Source: Jatrophihabitans_A lederbergiae (GTDB lineage Bacteria > Actinomycetota > Actinomycetes > Mycobacteriales > Jatrophihabitantaceae). Taken from it: 64,000 nucleotides of DNA. Numbering within the stretch: the stretch's first letter is position 1; every line of letters starts with the position of its first letter. The position numbers were made by a program, and so were the translations under genes. The stretch covers positions 81,848-145,847 of the forward strand of contig NZ_JAVREH010000008.1 in assembly GCF_031845305.1 (NCBI RefSeq), read 5' to 3'. Positions 17,096 through 25,951 of the stretch are shown piece after piece. The notes beneath the pieces are model-generated. The model was given only the letters and a program-made list of their open reading frames with translations, was not told where the DNA came from and searched no databases.

Positions 17096-19810
17096 TCAGC
17101 GAGAGTCCCGGCCGTTTCCGGCGCCGGCCTGCGCGTTCGCCCGGCCGGCCTCCAGCCGCGCCACCGGCACCCGGAACGGCGAGCAGGACACGTAGTCCAG
17201 GCCGACCTCGTCGAAGAAGTGCACCGATTCCGGATCGCCGCCGTGCTCGCCGCACACGCCCAGCTTCAGCCCCGGACGGCGCTCGCGCCCCTTCTCGGCC
17301 GCGATCCGCACCAGCTCGCCAACCCCCTCCCGGTCGATGGACTCGAACGGCGACACGCCGAAGATGCCCTTCTCCAGGTAGTGCGAGAAGAAGGCCGCCT
17401 CGACATCGTCCCGCGAGAAGCCCCAGGTCGTCTGGGTCAGGTCGTTGGTGCCGAAGGAGAAGAACTCGGCCGACTCCGCGATCTGGTCGGCCGTGAGCGC
17501 GGCCCGGGGCAGCTCGATCATGGTTCCGACCAGGTACTCCAGGTGCGCGCCGGTCTCGGCCCGGACGTCGCGGGCCACCTTGACGATGTCGTCCTTGACC
17601 GATTCGAACTCCTGGACGGCGCCGACGAGTGGCACCATGATCTCGACCCGGGGCACCCCGCCCGCCTGCACCCGCTCGGCCGCCGCTTCGAGGATCGCCC
17701 GGCTCTGCATGGCGAACAGGCCCGGGATGACCAGGCCGAGCCGCACCCCGCGCAGCCCCAGCATCGGGTTCTGCTCGTGCAGCTTGTGTACCGCCTGCAG
17801 CATCCGCAGGTCGCCCTCACGCGGCTCCCCGCGCGCCTCGGCGACGGCGACCCGGACGGACAGCTCGGTGATGTCGGGCAGGAACTCGTGCAGCGGCGGG
17901 TCCAGCAGCCGGATCGTCACCGGCAGGCCGTCCATCGCCTCGAACAGTCCCTTGAAGTCCTCGCGCTGCAGGGGCAGCAGTTCGGCCAGCTGGCGCTCCC
18001 GCTCGGAGTCGGTGTCGGCGAGGATCAGCGCCTCGACCAGCGAGCGGCGGTCGCCCAGGAACATGTGCTCGGTGCGGCACAGCCCGATGCCCTGCGCCCC
18101 GAACTGGCGCGCCCGGGCGGCGTCCGGCTCGGTGTCGGCATTGGCCCGGACCGACATCCGGCGGCCGCCGTCGGCGACCCGCATGATCCGGTGCACCGCC
18201 TTGACGAGTTCACCCGCATCGTCGGCGCCTGTTCCCTCCGGATCGATCTCGCCCTCGAAGTAGCGGACCACCGGCGAGTCGACCACCGGGACCTCGCCCA
18301 GGAAGACCTCACCCGACGTGCCGTCGATCGAGATGACGGTGCCCTCTTCGTAGACGGTGCCGTCGGAGGTGGTGAAGTGCCGCGCCTTGGTGTCGACCTT
18401 CAGGCTCTCGGCGCCGCAGACACAGGTCTTGCCCATGCCACGGGCGACGACGGCCGCGTGGCTGGTCTTGCCGCCGCGGCTGGTCAGGATGCCCTGGGCG
18501 GCGATCATGCCGTTCAGGTCGTCCGGGTTCGTCTCGCGGCGGACCAGGATGACCTTCTCACCGGAGCGGGACCATTTGACCGCCGTGTAGGAGTCGAACA
18601 CGACCTTGCCGACGGCCGCACCCGGCGAGGCGTTCATCCCCTGGGCGATCTTGCGGTGCGCTGCCGTGTCGTCGAAGTGCGGGAACATCAGCTGGGCCAA
18701 TTGCGCTCCGGTGACCCGCTGCAGTGCCTCGTGCTCGTCGATCAGGCCCTCGTCGATCAGCTGGGTGGCGATCCGGAACGCGGCCGCCGCGGTCCGCTTG
18801 CCGACCCGGGTCTGCAGCATCCACAGCTTGCCGCGCTCGATCGTGAACTCGATGTCGCACAGGTCGCGGTAGTGCTCCTCCAGCTGAGCCATGATGCCCA
18901 TCAGCTCGTCGTGGCTCGTGGGGTCCAGCCGGGCGAGGTCCGACAGCGACAGCGTGTTGCGGATGCCGGCGACGACGTCCTCACCCTGGGCGTTCTGCAG
19001 GTAGTCGCCGTACTCGCCCTTGGCCCCGGAGGCCGGGTCGCGGGTGAACGCGACGCCGGTGCCGGAGTCCTCGGAGAGGTTGCCGAACACCATCGAGCAG
19101 ATGTTGACGGCGGTGCCCAAGTCTGCGGGGATGCGCTCCTGGCGGCGGTACAGGATGGCCCGCGGCGCGTTCCAGGAGTCGAAGACCGCCCGGACGGCGA
19201 GGTCCATCTGCTCGCGCGGGTGCTGCGGAAACTCCCGTCCGGCCTGCTCGACGACGACCTGCTTGTACGTCTCGACCAGCTTGCGCAGATCCTCGGCGTC
19301 CAGGTCCAGGTCGTTGGTGGTGCCCTTGGCCGTCTTGGCCTCGTCCAGGGCGTTCTCGAAGTGGTCGCCGTCGATGTCCAGGACGGTCTTGCCGAACATC
19401 TGGATCAGCCGGCGGTAGGAGTCGAAGGCGGACCGCTCGTTGCCGGCCTGCGCGGCTAGCCCGCGCACCGACTGGTCGTTGAGGCCGATGTTGAGGACCG
19501 TCTCCATCATTCCGGGCATCGAGAACTTGGCACCCGAGCGCACCGACACCAGGAGTGGATCGTCGGTCTGGCCGAGCTTCTTGCCCATCCGGACCTCGAG
19601 CGCCGCCAGATGCTGGGTGACCTCGGCCGACAGCTCGGCAGGCTCGCGACCGTTGGCCAGAAAGGCCTGGCAGGCCTCGGCGGTGATGGTGAACCCCGGC
19701 GGCACGGGTAGGCCCATGTTGGTCATCTCGGCGAGGTTGGCGCCCTTGCCGCCGAGCAGACCCTTCAGGTCCTTGTTGCCTTCAGCGAAGTCGTAGACAA
19801 ACTTGGTCAT
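17096..19810 (-). CDS. ppdK: Pyruvate, phosphate dikinase
   Basis: A 904-residue enzyme interconverting pyruvate, ATP and phosphate with phosphoenolpyruvate, AMP and diphosphate. Visible: N-terminal ATP-grasp domain (GGKGANLAEMTNMGLPVPPGF, residues about 17-37; FTRDPASGAKGEYGDYL), the phosphohistidine motif GGKTSHAAVVARGMGKTCVCG (about 450-470), and the PEP-binding TIM barrel with GTNDLTQTTWGFSRDD and the catalytic GVCGEHGGD near the C-terminus. Start ATG 19810 gives the canonical MTKFVYDFAEG. With the glyoxylate shunt in the same window it suggests gluconeogenic growth on C2 compounds or fatty acids. Confidence 0.96.
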   Translation of the reverse strand: MTKFVYDFAEGNKDLKGLLGGKGANLAEMTNMGLPVPPGFTITAEACQAFLANGREPAELSAEVTQHLAALEVRMGKKLGQTDDPLLVSVRSGAKFSMPGMMETVLNIGLNDQSVRGLAAQAGNERSAFDSYRRLIQMFGKTVLDIDGDHFENALDEAKTAKGTTNDLDLDAEDLRKLVETYKQVVVEQAGREFPQHPREQMDLAVRAVFDSWNAPRAILYRRQERIPADLGTAVNICSMVFGNLSEDSGTGVAFTRDPASGAKGEYGDYLQNAQGEDVVAGIRNTLSLSDLARLDPTSHDELMGIMAQLEEHYRDLCDIEFTIERGKLWMLQTRVGKRTAAAAFRIATQLIDEGLIDEHEALQRVTGAQLAQLMFPHFDDTAAHRKIAQGMNASPGAAVGKVVFDSYTAVKWSRSGEKVILVRRETNPDDLNGMIAAQGILTSRGGKTSHAAVVARGMGKTCVCGAESLKVDTKARHFTTSDGTVYEEGTVISIDGTSGEVFLGEVPVVDSPVVRYFEGEIDPEGTGADDAGELVKAVHRIMRVADGGRRMSVRANADTEPDAARARQFGAQGIGLCRTEHMFLGDRRSLVEALILADTDSERERQLAELLPLQREDFKGLFEAMDGLPVTIRLLDPPLHEFLPDITELSVRVAVAEARGEPREGDLRMLQAVHKLHEQNPMLGLRGVRLGLVIPGLFAMQSRAILEAAAERVQAGGVPRVEIMVPLVGAVQEFESVKDDIVKVARDVRAETGAHLEYLVGTMIELPRAALTADQIAESAEFFSFGTNDLTQTTWGFSRDDVEAAFFSHYLEKGIFGVSPFESIDREGVGELVRIAAEKGRERRPGLKLGVCGEHGGDPESVHFFDEVGLDYVSCSPFRVPVARLEAGRANAQAGAGNGRDSR

Positions 19811-19964
19811 CTCGCGCCACCACCACCGATTCGTTAGACGGACACCTGGGCGAACCCTAAGCGGGGTAAGCGGTTTCGGTCGCTGTCCGAAGACCAACCT
19901 GTGGCTCGTCTGAGGCTAACGACACAGCGCACACTGCGCGGACGTGACAATCGTCTCGACCGTC

Positions 19965-20011
19965 CTCAGCCGGCCCGGCCCACTGGCGGCTCAGCCGGCC
20001 CGGCCCACTGG
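19965..20011. repeat. 22-bp direct repeat downstream of dusB
   Basis: A 22-bp GC-only-rich unit beginning CTCAGCCGGCCCGG occurs at 19965-19986 and 19990-20011, separated by 3 bases. It sits immediately after the dusB stop codon on the reverse strand and could fold as a GC-rich terminator-like structure. Confidence 0.6.
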
Positions 20012-20016
20012 GCGGC

Positions 20017-21180
20017 TCAGCCGCCGGAGTCGGGGAGCTCCGCACCGAACGGCACCGCCCGCGATTCCCGGTCGGCCAGCCAGTTCTCCGGCAGGCTCAC
20101 CTTGCGGGCGCCCGACGTCCGGCCGCGGGGCAGGCCGAGCACGTCCGCCGGAAAGGGCTGGCTCAGGTCGAGCTGGTGCAGCAGGTCGCTCAGCTCGGGC
20201 AAGCTCGAGGCCATCGCCAGCGCTTTGCGCAGTTCGCTACCGACCGAGAATCCCTTGAGGTACCAGGCAACGTGCTTGCGGAAGTCGACCACGCCGCGCT
20301 CCTCACCGAGCCACTCGCCGAGCAGCTCGGCATGGCGGAACATCGCCTTCGCAACCTCGTCCAGCCCCGGCAGGAAGGTCTGCTGCTGGCCGGCGAACAC
20401 CGCGGCGAGGTCGCCGAACAGCCACGGACGGCCCAGGCAGCCACGGCCGACGACCACGCCCGCGCAGCCGGTCTCGCGGATCATCCGGACGGCGTCGGCC
20501 GCCTCCCAGATGTCACCGTTGCCCAGCACCGGAATGTCCAGCAGCTCGGCGAGTTCGGCGATCGGGCCCCAGTCGGCCTGGCCGCCGTAGAACTCAGCCG
20601 CCGTCCGGCCGTGCAGGGCCACGTAGGCGACGCCGGCGTCCTGAGCGCGCAAGGCCGCGTCGCGGTAGGTCAGATGATCGGCGTCCACTCCCAGCCGCAT
20701 CTTCACCGTGACCGGGAGCTGCCCGTCGGCAGCCTTCACGGCAGCGGTGACCAGGTCGTCGAAGAGGTTGATCCGCCAGGGCAGCGCCGCGCCGCCACCG
20801 CGCCGGGTGACCTTGGGCACCGGGCAGCCGAAGTTCAGGTCGACGTGGTCGGCGAGGTCGTCGGCCACCACCATCCGCACGGCGCGACTCACGATCTCGG
20901 GGTCGGTGCCGTACAGCTGCATCGAGCGCGGCGTCTCGTCCTCGGCGAAGGCCACCATCTGCAGCGTCTTGGGATTGCGCTCCACCAGCGCCCGGGAGGT
21001 GATCATCTCGGAGATGTAGAGCCCAGCCCCGTACTCGCGGCACAGCCGCCGGAACGCCACATTGGTGATGCCCGCCAGCGGAGCCAGGACGACCGGCGGG
21101 TCGACGGTGATCCGGTCGCCCAGCTTCAGCGGCACCGAAACTGGCTCGACGCGGTTTGTCACCGGCTCGGTCATGGTCAT
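20017..21180 (-). CDS. dusB: tRNA-dihydrouridine synthase
   Basis: A 387-residue FMN enzyme reducing uridine to dihydrouridine in tRNA D-loops. TIM-barrel motifs are visible: VVLAPLAGITNVAFRRLCREYGAGLYISEMI (residues about 29-59), QLYGTDPE, the active-site block HVDLNFGCPVPKVTRRGGGAAL with catalytic Cys (about 110-131), VKMRLG, YVALHGRTAAEFYGGQADW, VLGNGDIWE and GVVVGRGCLGRPWLFGD. Length is typical of the DusB group. It lies 10 bases beyond glyS on the same strand, so they probably share a transcript. Confidence 0.93.
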   Translation of the reverse strand: MTMTEPVTNRVEPVSVPLKLGDRITVDPPVVLAPLAGITNVAFRRLCREYGAGLYISEMITSRALVERNPKTLQMVAFAEDETPRSMQLYGTDPEIVSRAVRMVVADDLADHVDLNFGCPVPKVTRRGGGAALPWRINLFDDLVTAAVKAADGQLPVTVKMRLGVDADHLTYRDAALRAQDAGVAYVALHGRTAAEFYGGQADWGPIAELAELLDIPVLGNGDIWEAADAVRMIRETGCAGVVVGRGCLGRPWLFGDLAAVFAGQQQTFLPGLDEVAKAMFRHAELLGEWLGEERGVVDFRKHVAWYLKGFSVGSELRKALAMASSLPELSDLLHQLDLSQPFPADVLGLPRGRTSGARKVSLPENWLADRESRAVPFGAELPDSGG

Positions 21181-21190
21181 GCGTGCCCGC

Positions 21191-22597
21191 TCAGCAGCCG
21201 ATCAGGCGCTGGGCGAGGTAGCCCTCGACCTTGTCCAGCGCCACCCGGTCCTGGGTCATGGCATCCCGCTCGCGGATGGTCACGGCTTGGTCCTCGAGGG
21301 TCTCGAAGTCCACGGTGATGCAGTACGGGGTGCCGATCTCGTCCTGGCGGCGGTAGCGCTTGCCGATGGCCTGGGTCTCGTCGTACTCGACGTTCCAGTT
21401 CTTTCGCAGCGCGGCGGCGAGATCGCGCGCCTTCGGTGACAGGTCGGCGTTGCGCGACAGCGGCAGCACCGCGGCCTTGACCGGGGCCAGCCGCGGGTCG
21501 AGCCGCAGCACGGTGCGCTTGTCGACACCGCCCTTGGTATTGGGCGCCTCGTCCTCGACATAGGCGTCGAGCAGGAACGCCAGTGTCGCCCGGGTGAGGC
21601 CGGCGGCAGGCTCGATGACGTAGGGAAAGTACCGTTCGCCCTTCTCGCCGCGGCTGGCGTCGAAGTAGCTCAGATCGACACCGGAGTGCTTCGAGTGCGT
21701 CTTGAGGTCGAAGTCGGTGCGGTTCGCGATGCCCTCGAGCTCGTCGAACTCCTTGGCACCGAAACGGAACCGGTACTCAATGTCGACGGTGCGCTTGGAG
21801 TAGTGCGACAGCTTCTCTTTCGGGTGCTCGAAGCGCCGCATGTTCTCGGGGTTCAGGCCGAGGTCGGTGTAGAAGTTCCAGCGGGCGTCCAGCCAATACT
21901 CGTGCCACTGCTCGTCGGTGCCCGGCTCGACGAAGAATTCCATCTCCATCTGCTCGAACTCGCGGGTGCGGAAGATGAAGTTGCCCGGCGTGATCTCGTT
22001 CCGGAAGGACTTGCCCGTCTGGGCGATGCCGAACGGCGGCTTCTTGCGCGAGGTCGTCATCACGTTGGCGAAGTTCAGGAAGATGCCCTGCGCGGTCTCG
22101 GGACGCAGGTAGGCAAGGCCCGACTCGTCCTCGACCGGGCCGAGATGGGTCTTGAGCATGCCGGAGAACTGCCGCGGCTCCGTCCAGGTGCCCTTGTTGC
22201 CGCAGTTGGGGCAGCTGATGTCGGCCAGGCCGTGCTCCGGCGGGCGGCCCTTCTTGGCCTCGTAGCCCTCTTCGAGGTGGTCCGCGCGGAAGCGCCGGTG
22301 ACAGTTCGTGCACTCGGTCAGGGGGTCGGAGAAGGTGGCCAGGTGGCCTGAGGCCTCCCAGACGGCGGGCGGCAGCAGCACCGAGGAATCCAGGCCGACG
22401 ACATCATCGCGGCTGGTGACCATCGTGCGCCACCACTGCCGGCGCAGGTTCTCTTTGAGCTCCACGCCCAGCGGCCCGTAGTCCCACGCCGAGCGAGTTC
22501 CGCCGTAGATCTCGGCAGCCGGAAAGACGAAGCCACGACGCTTCGACAGGCTGACGACGGCATCATTTCGATCAAGGGGCACTGTGGGCAACTCCAT
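21191..22597 (-). CDS. glyS: Glycine--tRNA ligase (dimeric type)
   Basis: A 468-residue class II synthetase charging tRNA-Gly, of the homodimeric type found in actinobacteria. Visible: LSKRRGFVFPAAEIYGGTRSAWDYGPLGVELKENL (residues about 17-51), a four-cysteine zinc site (CTNCHRRF and CPNCGNKG), motif 2 FRNEITPGNFIFRTREFEQMEMEFF (about 198-222), motif 3 GLTRATLAFLLDAY and a C-terminal anticodon-binding domain with GTPYCITVDFETL. Its start touches the stop of the PAP2 gene upstream. Confidence 0.96.
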   Translation of the reverse strand: MELPTVPLDRNDAVVSLSKRRGFVFPAAEIYGGTRSAWDYGPLGVELKENLRRQWWRTMVTSRDDVVGLDSSVLLPPAVWEASGHLATFSDPLTECTNCHRRFRADHLEEGYEAKKGRPPEHGLADISCPNCGNKGTWTEPRQFSGMLKTHLGPVEDESGLAYLRPETAQGIFLNFANVMTTSRKKPPFGIAQTGKSFRNEITPGNFIFRTREFEQMEMEFFVEPGTDEQWHEYWLDARWNFYTDLGLNPENMRRFEHPKEKLSHYSKRTVDIEYRFRFGAKEFDELEGIANRTDFDLKTHSKHSGVDLSYFDASRGEKGERYFPYVIEPAAGLTRATLAFLLDAYVEDEAPNTKGGVDKRTVLRLDPRLAPVKAAVLPLSRNADLSPKARDLAAALRKNWNVEYDETQAIGKRYRRQDEIGTPYCITVDFETLEDQAVTIRERDAMTQDRVALDKVEGYLAQRLIGC

Positions 22598-23706
22598 CAG
22601 GAATGGGTGAGTAGCGACCCGTCCAGGATATCGGTACGCCCAAGCTCGTTCTGTGCAGCCGCGGCGAGGTCCCTGGCCCGTCGCCGCCGGACGTCCCAGC
22701 GATGGAAACCGAACGTCACCACCCCGGTGAGCAGCCAGCCCAGCAGGATGTCGAAGACGTAGTGCTCAGCCCCATACACCAGCGAGAACCCCATCGCCAG
22801 CGCGTAACAGGCCAGCAGCGGTCGCCAGCGCCTGCGCACCCGGGGCCAGAAGAACACCGTGAGCAGGGCCGAGATCGCGGCGTGCAGCGAGGGCACCGCC
22901 GCGACCTGATTAACCCCCGCCTGGCCCTCGTCGATCAGCGCCTTGGCCTGCGGAATGCCCAGCCGGTTCCAGCCGCGAGTGGCCACCCGCTCGACGTACG
23001 GGGCGGCGCCGCTGTGGATGGGGTGGACCGAGCCGAGCATGCCGCCGGACGTCACCGTCCCGACCTTGGCATCGATGCAGCTGGGCTCCGACGGACCGCC
23101 GGCCACCTGGGCCGAGGTGCACTGCGCGGCTGCCCACGGCGGCGCTGCCGGAAAGACGATGAAGCCGATCAGGCCGAGCAGCGAGATCGCCACGAACTGG
23201 AACGCGAACCGGCGCCAGGCCGCCCGGTCGCGCAGCCACAGCACCCCCGCCACGGCGTAGGGCGCCAGAAAGTACGAGACGTAGACCAGACTGACTCCCA
23301 TTTCCCACCAGGGCGGGAAGGGCTCCTTCAAGTGGGACTGCAACCAGACAGTCGGGTCCACCCGGAACAGCCAGCGGTCGAAATCCAGCTGCAGGTGCCA
23401 CTCGGTGGGCCGGCCCAGCAGTTCCGCCGCGCCCCGGGTGAGGTCATAGGCCACCAGCACCGCGACGAAGGGCAGCCAGTCACGGAGCACGCTCAGCACG
23501 CCACGGCGGCCGATGCTGGCCGCGAACAGTCCGGCGCAGACGTAGATCAGCACGGTGTTGCGATCGAAGGTGATGCCGACCCGATGCGTCCAATACAGCA
23601 GCGCGACAGCCCAGAGGGACACCGCCAACCGGCGCGCGACGGTGAGGGCGCGGCTGGACAGCAGCGGTGAACGACCTGGCTCAGGCGATGCTGCCCGGGT
23701 CACCAC
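22597..23706 (-). CDS. PAP2-superfamily membrane phosphatase / phosphoinositol transferase-like
   Basis: A 369-residue polytopic membrane protein with about six hydrophobic segments. The C-terminal half carries PAP2 motifs: VPSLHAAISALLTVFFW and YGAEHYVFDILLGWLLTGV, providing the catalytic histidines and aspartate. The combination with the N-terminal membrane block resembles inositolphosphotransferase (Aur1/Ipt1-like) PAP2 proteins of actinobacteria, which act on phospholipid or polyprenyl phosphates. Start GTG 23706 gives MVTRAASPEPGRS. Substrate is not evident from sequence. It overlaps glyS by one base. Confidence 0.8.
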   Translation of the reverse strand: MVTRAASPEPGRSPLLSSRALTVARRLAVSLWAVALLYWTHRVGITFDRNTVLIYVCAGLFAASIGRRGVLSVLRDWLPFVAVLVAYDLTRGAAELLGRPTEWHLQLDFDRWLFRVDPTVWLQSHLKEPFPPWWEMGVSLVYVSYFLAPYAVAGVLWLRDRAAWRRFAFQFVAISLLGLIGFIVFPAAPPWAAAQCTSAQVAGGPSEPSCIDAKVGTVTSGGMLGSVHPIHSGAAPYVERVATRGWNRLGIPQAKALIDEGQAGVNQVAAVPSLHAAISALLTVFFWPRVRRRWRPLLACYALAMGFSLVYGAEHYVFDILLGWLLTGVVTFGFHRWDVRRRRARDLAAAAQNELGRTDILDGSLLTHS

Positions 23707-23805
23707 TCACCCCCCACCTCGGATTGCCTTCTCGGTAACGGCCTTGCTTGCCTGGCGAACAAGCTACCGAGCTTTCCCTCACTGGCTGGCAGCCGGCTGT
23801 GGGCG

Positions 23806-24183
23806 CTAGCCGTCGACGGTCCGCACAGCCGCGTCTGTTCGCGCCACCCAGTCGGCGTCCACGGCGCGGTCGCTGCCCTGGGAGGTTTCCGCTCCTTCGC
23901 TGTCGATGCTGACCAGCGGCTCGAAGGCGCTGGGCTGGTCGAGCGCCTGGGCCATCAGCGGGGTCGCGATCAGCTTGACGTCGTAGCCGCCGAGGCCGCG
24001 GCGGTAGGCGCCGACGGACTCCCATTCCGTCAGCAGCACCCAGGCGTTCTCGTCATCGGTGGCCCGGCCGACGCTGCCCCGGAGAAAGCCGGGACGGACG
24101 GCGAGCGCCCGCAGCGCGGCCTGGGCGGAGTCCAGGAACTCCTCGGCGGTCCCGGACGGACGGAACTGCAGGATCGCGATCAC
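23806..24183 (-). CDS. Antibiotic biosynthesis monooxygenase (ABM) domain protein
   Basis: A 125-residue ferredoxin-like alpha/beta protein. Residues 1-75 fit the ABM fold: MIAILQFRPSG, LRALAVRPGFLRGSVGRATDDENAWVLLTEWESVGAYRRGL. This pattern is common in small heme-degrading or quinol monooxygenase-like proteins of unknown substrate. The C-terminal third is acidic and polar. Its start overlaps the uppS stop by 4 bases, so it is translated from the same message. No active-site residue can be assigned with confidence. Confidence 0.75.
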   Translation of the reverse strand: MIAILQFRPSGTAEEFLDSAQAALRALAVRPGFLRGSVGRATDDENAWVLLTEWESVGAYRRGLGGYDVKLIATPLMAQALDQPSAFEPLVSIDSEGAETSQGSDRAVDADWVARTDAAVRTVDG

Positions 24184-25073
24184 GCGCGGCCTCCACTCAC
24201 TGTCTGATCCGCCGTCTGCGCTGCCGCGTCGGGATCATCGGACGCTGCCGCGCCGGGATCATCGGACGCTGCCGCGCCGGGATCATCGGACGCTGCCGCG
24301 TCGATAGCCGCGCCGAAGCGGCGGTCGCGGTTGGCATAGCTCTCGCAGGCCGACCACAGGTGCCGCCGGTCGAAGTCGGGCCAGGGGGTGTCTATGAACA
24401 TCAGTTCCGCATAGGCCGACTGCCACAGCAGAAAGTTGGACGTCCGCTGCTCACCGCCGGTCCGGAGAAACAGGTCCACGTCGGGCAGGTCCGGCTCGTC
24501 GAGGTAACGCTGGAAAAGCTTCTCGTCGATCTTCGCGGGATTGAGCTTGCCCGCGGCAGCCACCTCGGCGATCCGGCGGGCGGCGTCCACGACCTCGGCT
24601 CGGCCGCCGTAGTTCACGCAGAACTGCAGGGTCAGCCGGTCATTGCGCTCGGTGAACTGCTCGGCGTCCTCCAGCTGGCTGATCACGCTGCGCCACAATC
24701 TCGGACGGCGGCCGGCCCACCGGATACGGACGCCGTACTGGTTCAGCTCGTTGCGGCGGCGCCGGATGACCTCCTTGTTGAAGCCCATCAGAAACCGGAC
24801 TTCGTCCGGGGACCGCCGCCAGTTCTCGGTCGAGAAGGCGTACGCCGACACCACCTCGACGCCCAGCTCCATGGCGCCGTAGAGCACGTCCATCAGGGCG
24901 GCCTCACCGGCACGGTGCCCCTCGGTACGCGGGAGCCCGCGGGCATTGGCCCACCGTCCGTTGCCGTCCATCACGATCGCGACGTGGCGGGGCACCAGCT
25001 GCGGATCGATGGCCGGCGGCCGAGCGCCCGACGGGTGCGCCGGCGGATCGGGCCAGGTCGCGGTCAGAGGCAT
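24180..25073 (-). CDS. uppS: Isoprenyl transferase (cis-prenyl diphosphate synthase)
   Basis: A 297-residue cis-prenyltransferase making the polyprenyl diphosphate carrier for cell-wall precursors. Family blocks: HVAIVMDGNGRWANARGLPRTEGHRAG (residues about 28-54), YAFSTENWRRSPDEV, LTLQFCVNYGGRAEVVDA, and LFLRTGGEQRTSNFLLWQSAYAELMFIDTPWPDF. In mycobacteria the equivalent beside recO is the decaprenyl synthase Rv2361c. Start ATG 25073 is chosen over an upstream frame lacking homology. The C-terminus carries a tandem octapeptide repeat, SDDPGAAA, absent from ordinary family members. Downstream of recO in the same direction. Confidence 0.93.
   Translation of the reverse strand: MPLTATWPDPPAHPSGARPPAIDPQLVPRHVAIVMDGNGRWANARGLPRTEGHRAGEAALMDVLYGAMELGVEVVSAYAFSTENWRRSPDEVRFLMGFNKEVIRRRRNELNQYGVRIRWAGRRPRLWRSVISQLEDAEQFTERNDRLTLQFCVNYGGRAEVVDAARRIAEVAAAGKLNPAKIDEKLFQRYLDEPDLPDVDLFLRTGGEQRTSNFLLWQSAYAELMFIDTPWPDFDRRHLWSACESYANRDRRFGAAIDAAASDDPGAAASDDPGAAASDDPDAAAQTADQTVSGGRA
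24231..24302. repeat. 24-bp tandem repeat, three copies, in uppS 3' end
   Basis: Three head-to-tail 24-bp units starting GGGATCATCGGACGCTGCCG fill 24231-24302; the first two are identical and the third differs by one base. Being a multiple of three, they add octapeptides SDDPGAAA to the UppS C-terminus. Confidence 0.9.
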
Positions 25074-25137
25074 CCGCCAACCGTAGTACGGCCCGTGCTC
25101 CACCCCGGCATTGCCGGCCGCGGGGCCGGAGGGGCAG

Positions 25138-25905
25138 TCAGCGATCGACCAGCGGCAGTGATCGGATGCCACGTTCGAGGTGCCACTGCAGGTGGGCGGC
25201 GATCAGCCCGCTGACCTCGCGGCTCAGGCTGGCCAGCGCGGCGTCCGCGGTTGCCCAGTCACCGCCGAGCAGCGCCGACATGAGCAGCAGCGATTCCGGC
25301 TGCGGACGGACCGAGCCGGCCGGCCGGCAGGTCGGACACACCGCTCCGCCGGCGGGGACGTTGAATGCGGCGTGCGGCCCGGGCGCCGAGCACACCGCAC
25401 AGCCGCTCAGGGCGGGTTCCCACCCGGCCAGCGACATCGACCGGATCAGGAATGCGTCCAGGATCAGCGACGAGGTGTGGTCCCGGTCGGCGAGCGAGCG
25501 CAGGGCGCCCACCAGCAACAGGTACTGGCGCAGCGCCGGCTCGCCCTCTTCGGGGGTGAGCCGCTCGGCGGTCTCGCAGATGGCCACAGCAGCCGTCCAC
25601 GCGGAGTAGTCCTGGGCAACCCGGGCGCCGTAGTTGTCGACGCTCTCGACCTGCGTGATGAGGTCCAGCCCGTTGTGCCGGACGTGCCCGCGCTCGGCAT
25701 CCGGCTCGGCGGTGCGGGTGTGCAGCTGGACGTCGATGTGGCTGCCCGGCTCGAGCCTGGCGCCGTACCGCGAGGTCGTCCGGCGCACGCCCTTGCCCAC
25801 GGCCCGGATCCGGCCGTGCCGGCGGGTGAGCAGGGTGACGATCCGGTCGGCCTCGCCCAGCTTGTGGACGCGGAGGACAACGGCTTCGTCGCGGTAGAGC
25901 GGCAC
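25138..25905 (-). CDS. recO: DNA repair protein RecO
   Basis: A 255-residue recombination mediator that loads RecA and anneals single strands. N-terminal OB domain: YRDEAVVLRVHKLGEADRIVTLLTRRHGRIRAVGKGVRR (residues 4-42). A central helical domain is followed by a zinc-binding segment with four cysteines, SGCAVCSAPGPHAAFNVPAGGAVCPTCRP (about 166-195). Length is typical. It lies between an MFS gene and uppS, the same neighbourhood as in mycobacteria (era-recO-uppS). Confidence 0.94.
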   Translation of the reverse strand: MPLYRDEAVVLRVHKLGEADRIVTLLTRRHGRIRAVGKGVRRTTSRYGARLEPGSHIDVQLHTRTAEPDAERGHVRHNGLDLITQVESVDNYGARVAQDYSAWTAAVAICETAERLTPEEGEPALRQYLLLVGALRSLADRDHTSSLILDAFLIRSMSLAGWEPALSGCAVCSAPGPHAAFNVPAGGAVCPTCRPAGSVRPQPESLLLMSALLGGDWATADAALASLSREVSGLIAAHLQWHLERGIRSLPLVDR

Positions 25906-25951
25906 GCCACCATGGTGGCAGAAGCAGGTGACAATCCCGTTCTCCGACGAC

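Noticed and set aside
16871..19459. A forward-strand open frame of over 800 codons opposite ppdK
   Set aside because: It is the antisense shadow of a well-conserved enzyme in high-GC DNA and has no recognisable domain or ribosome site.
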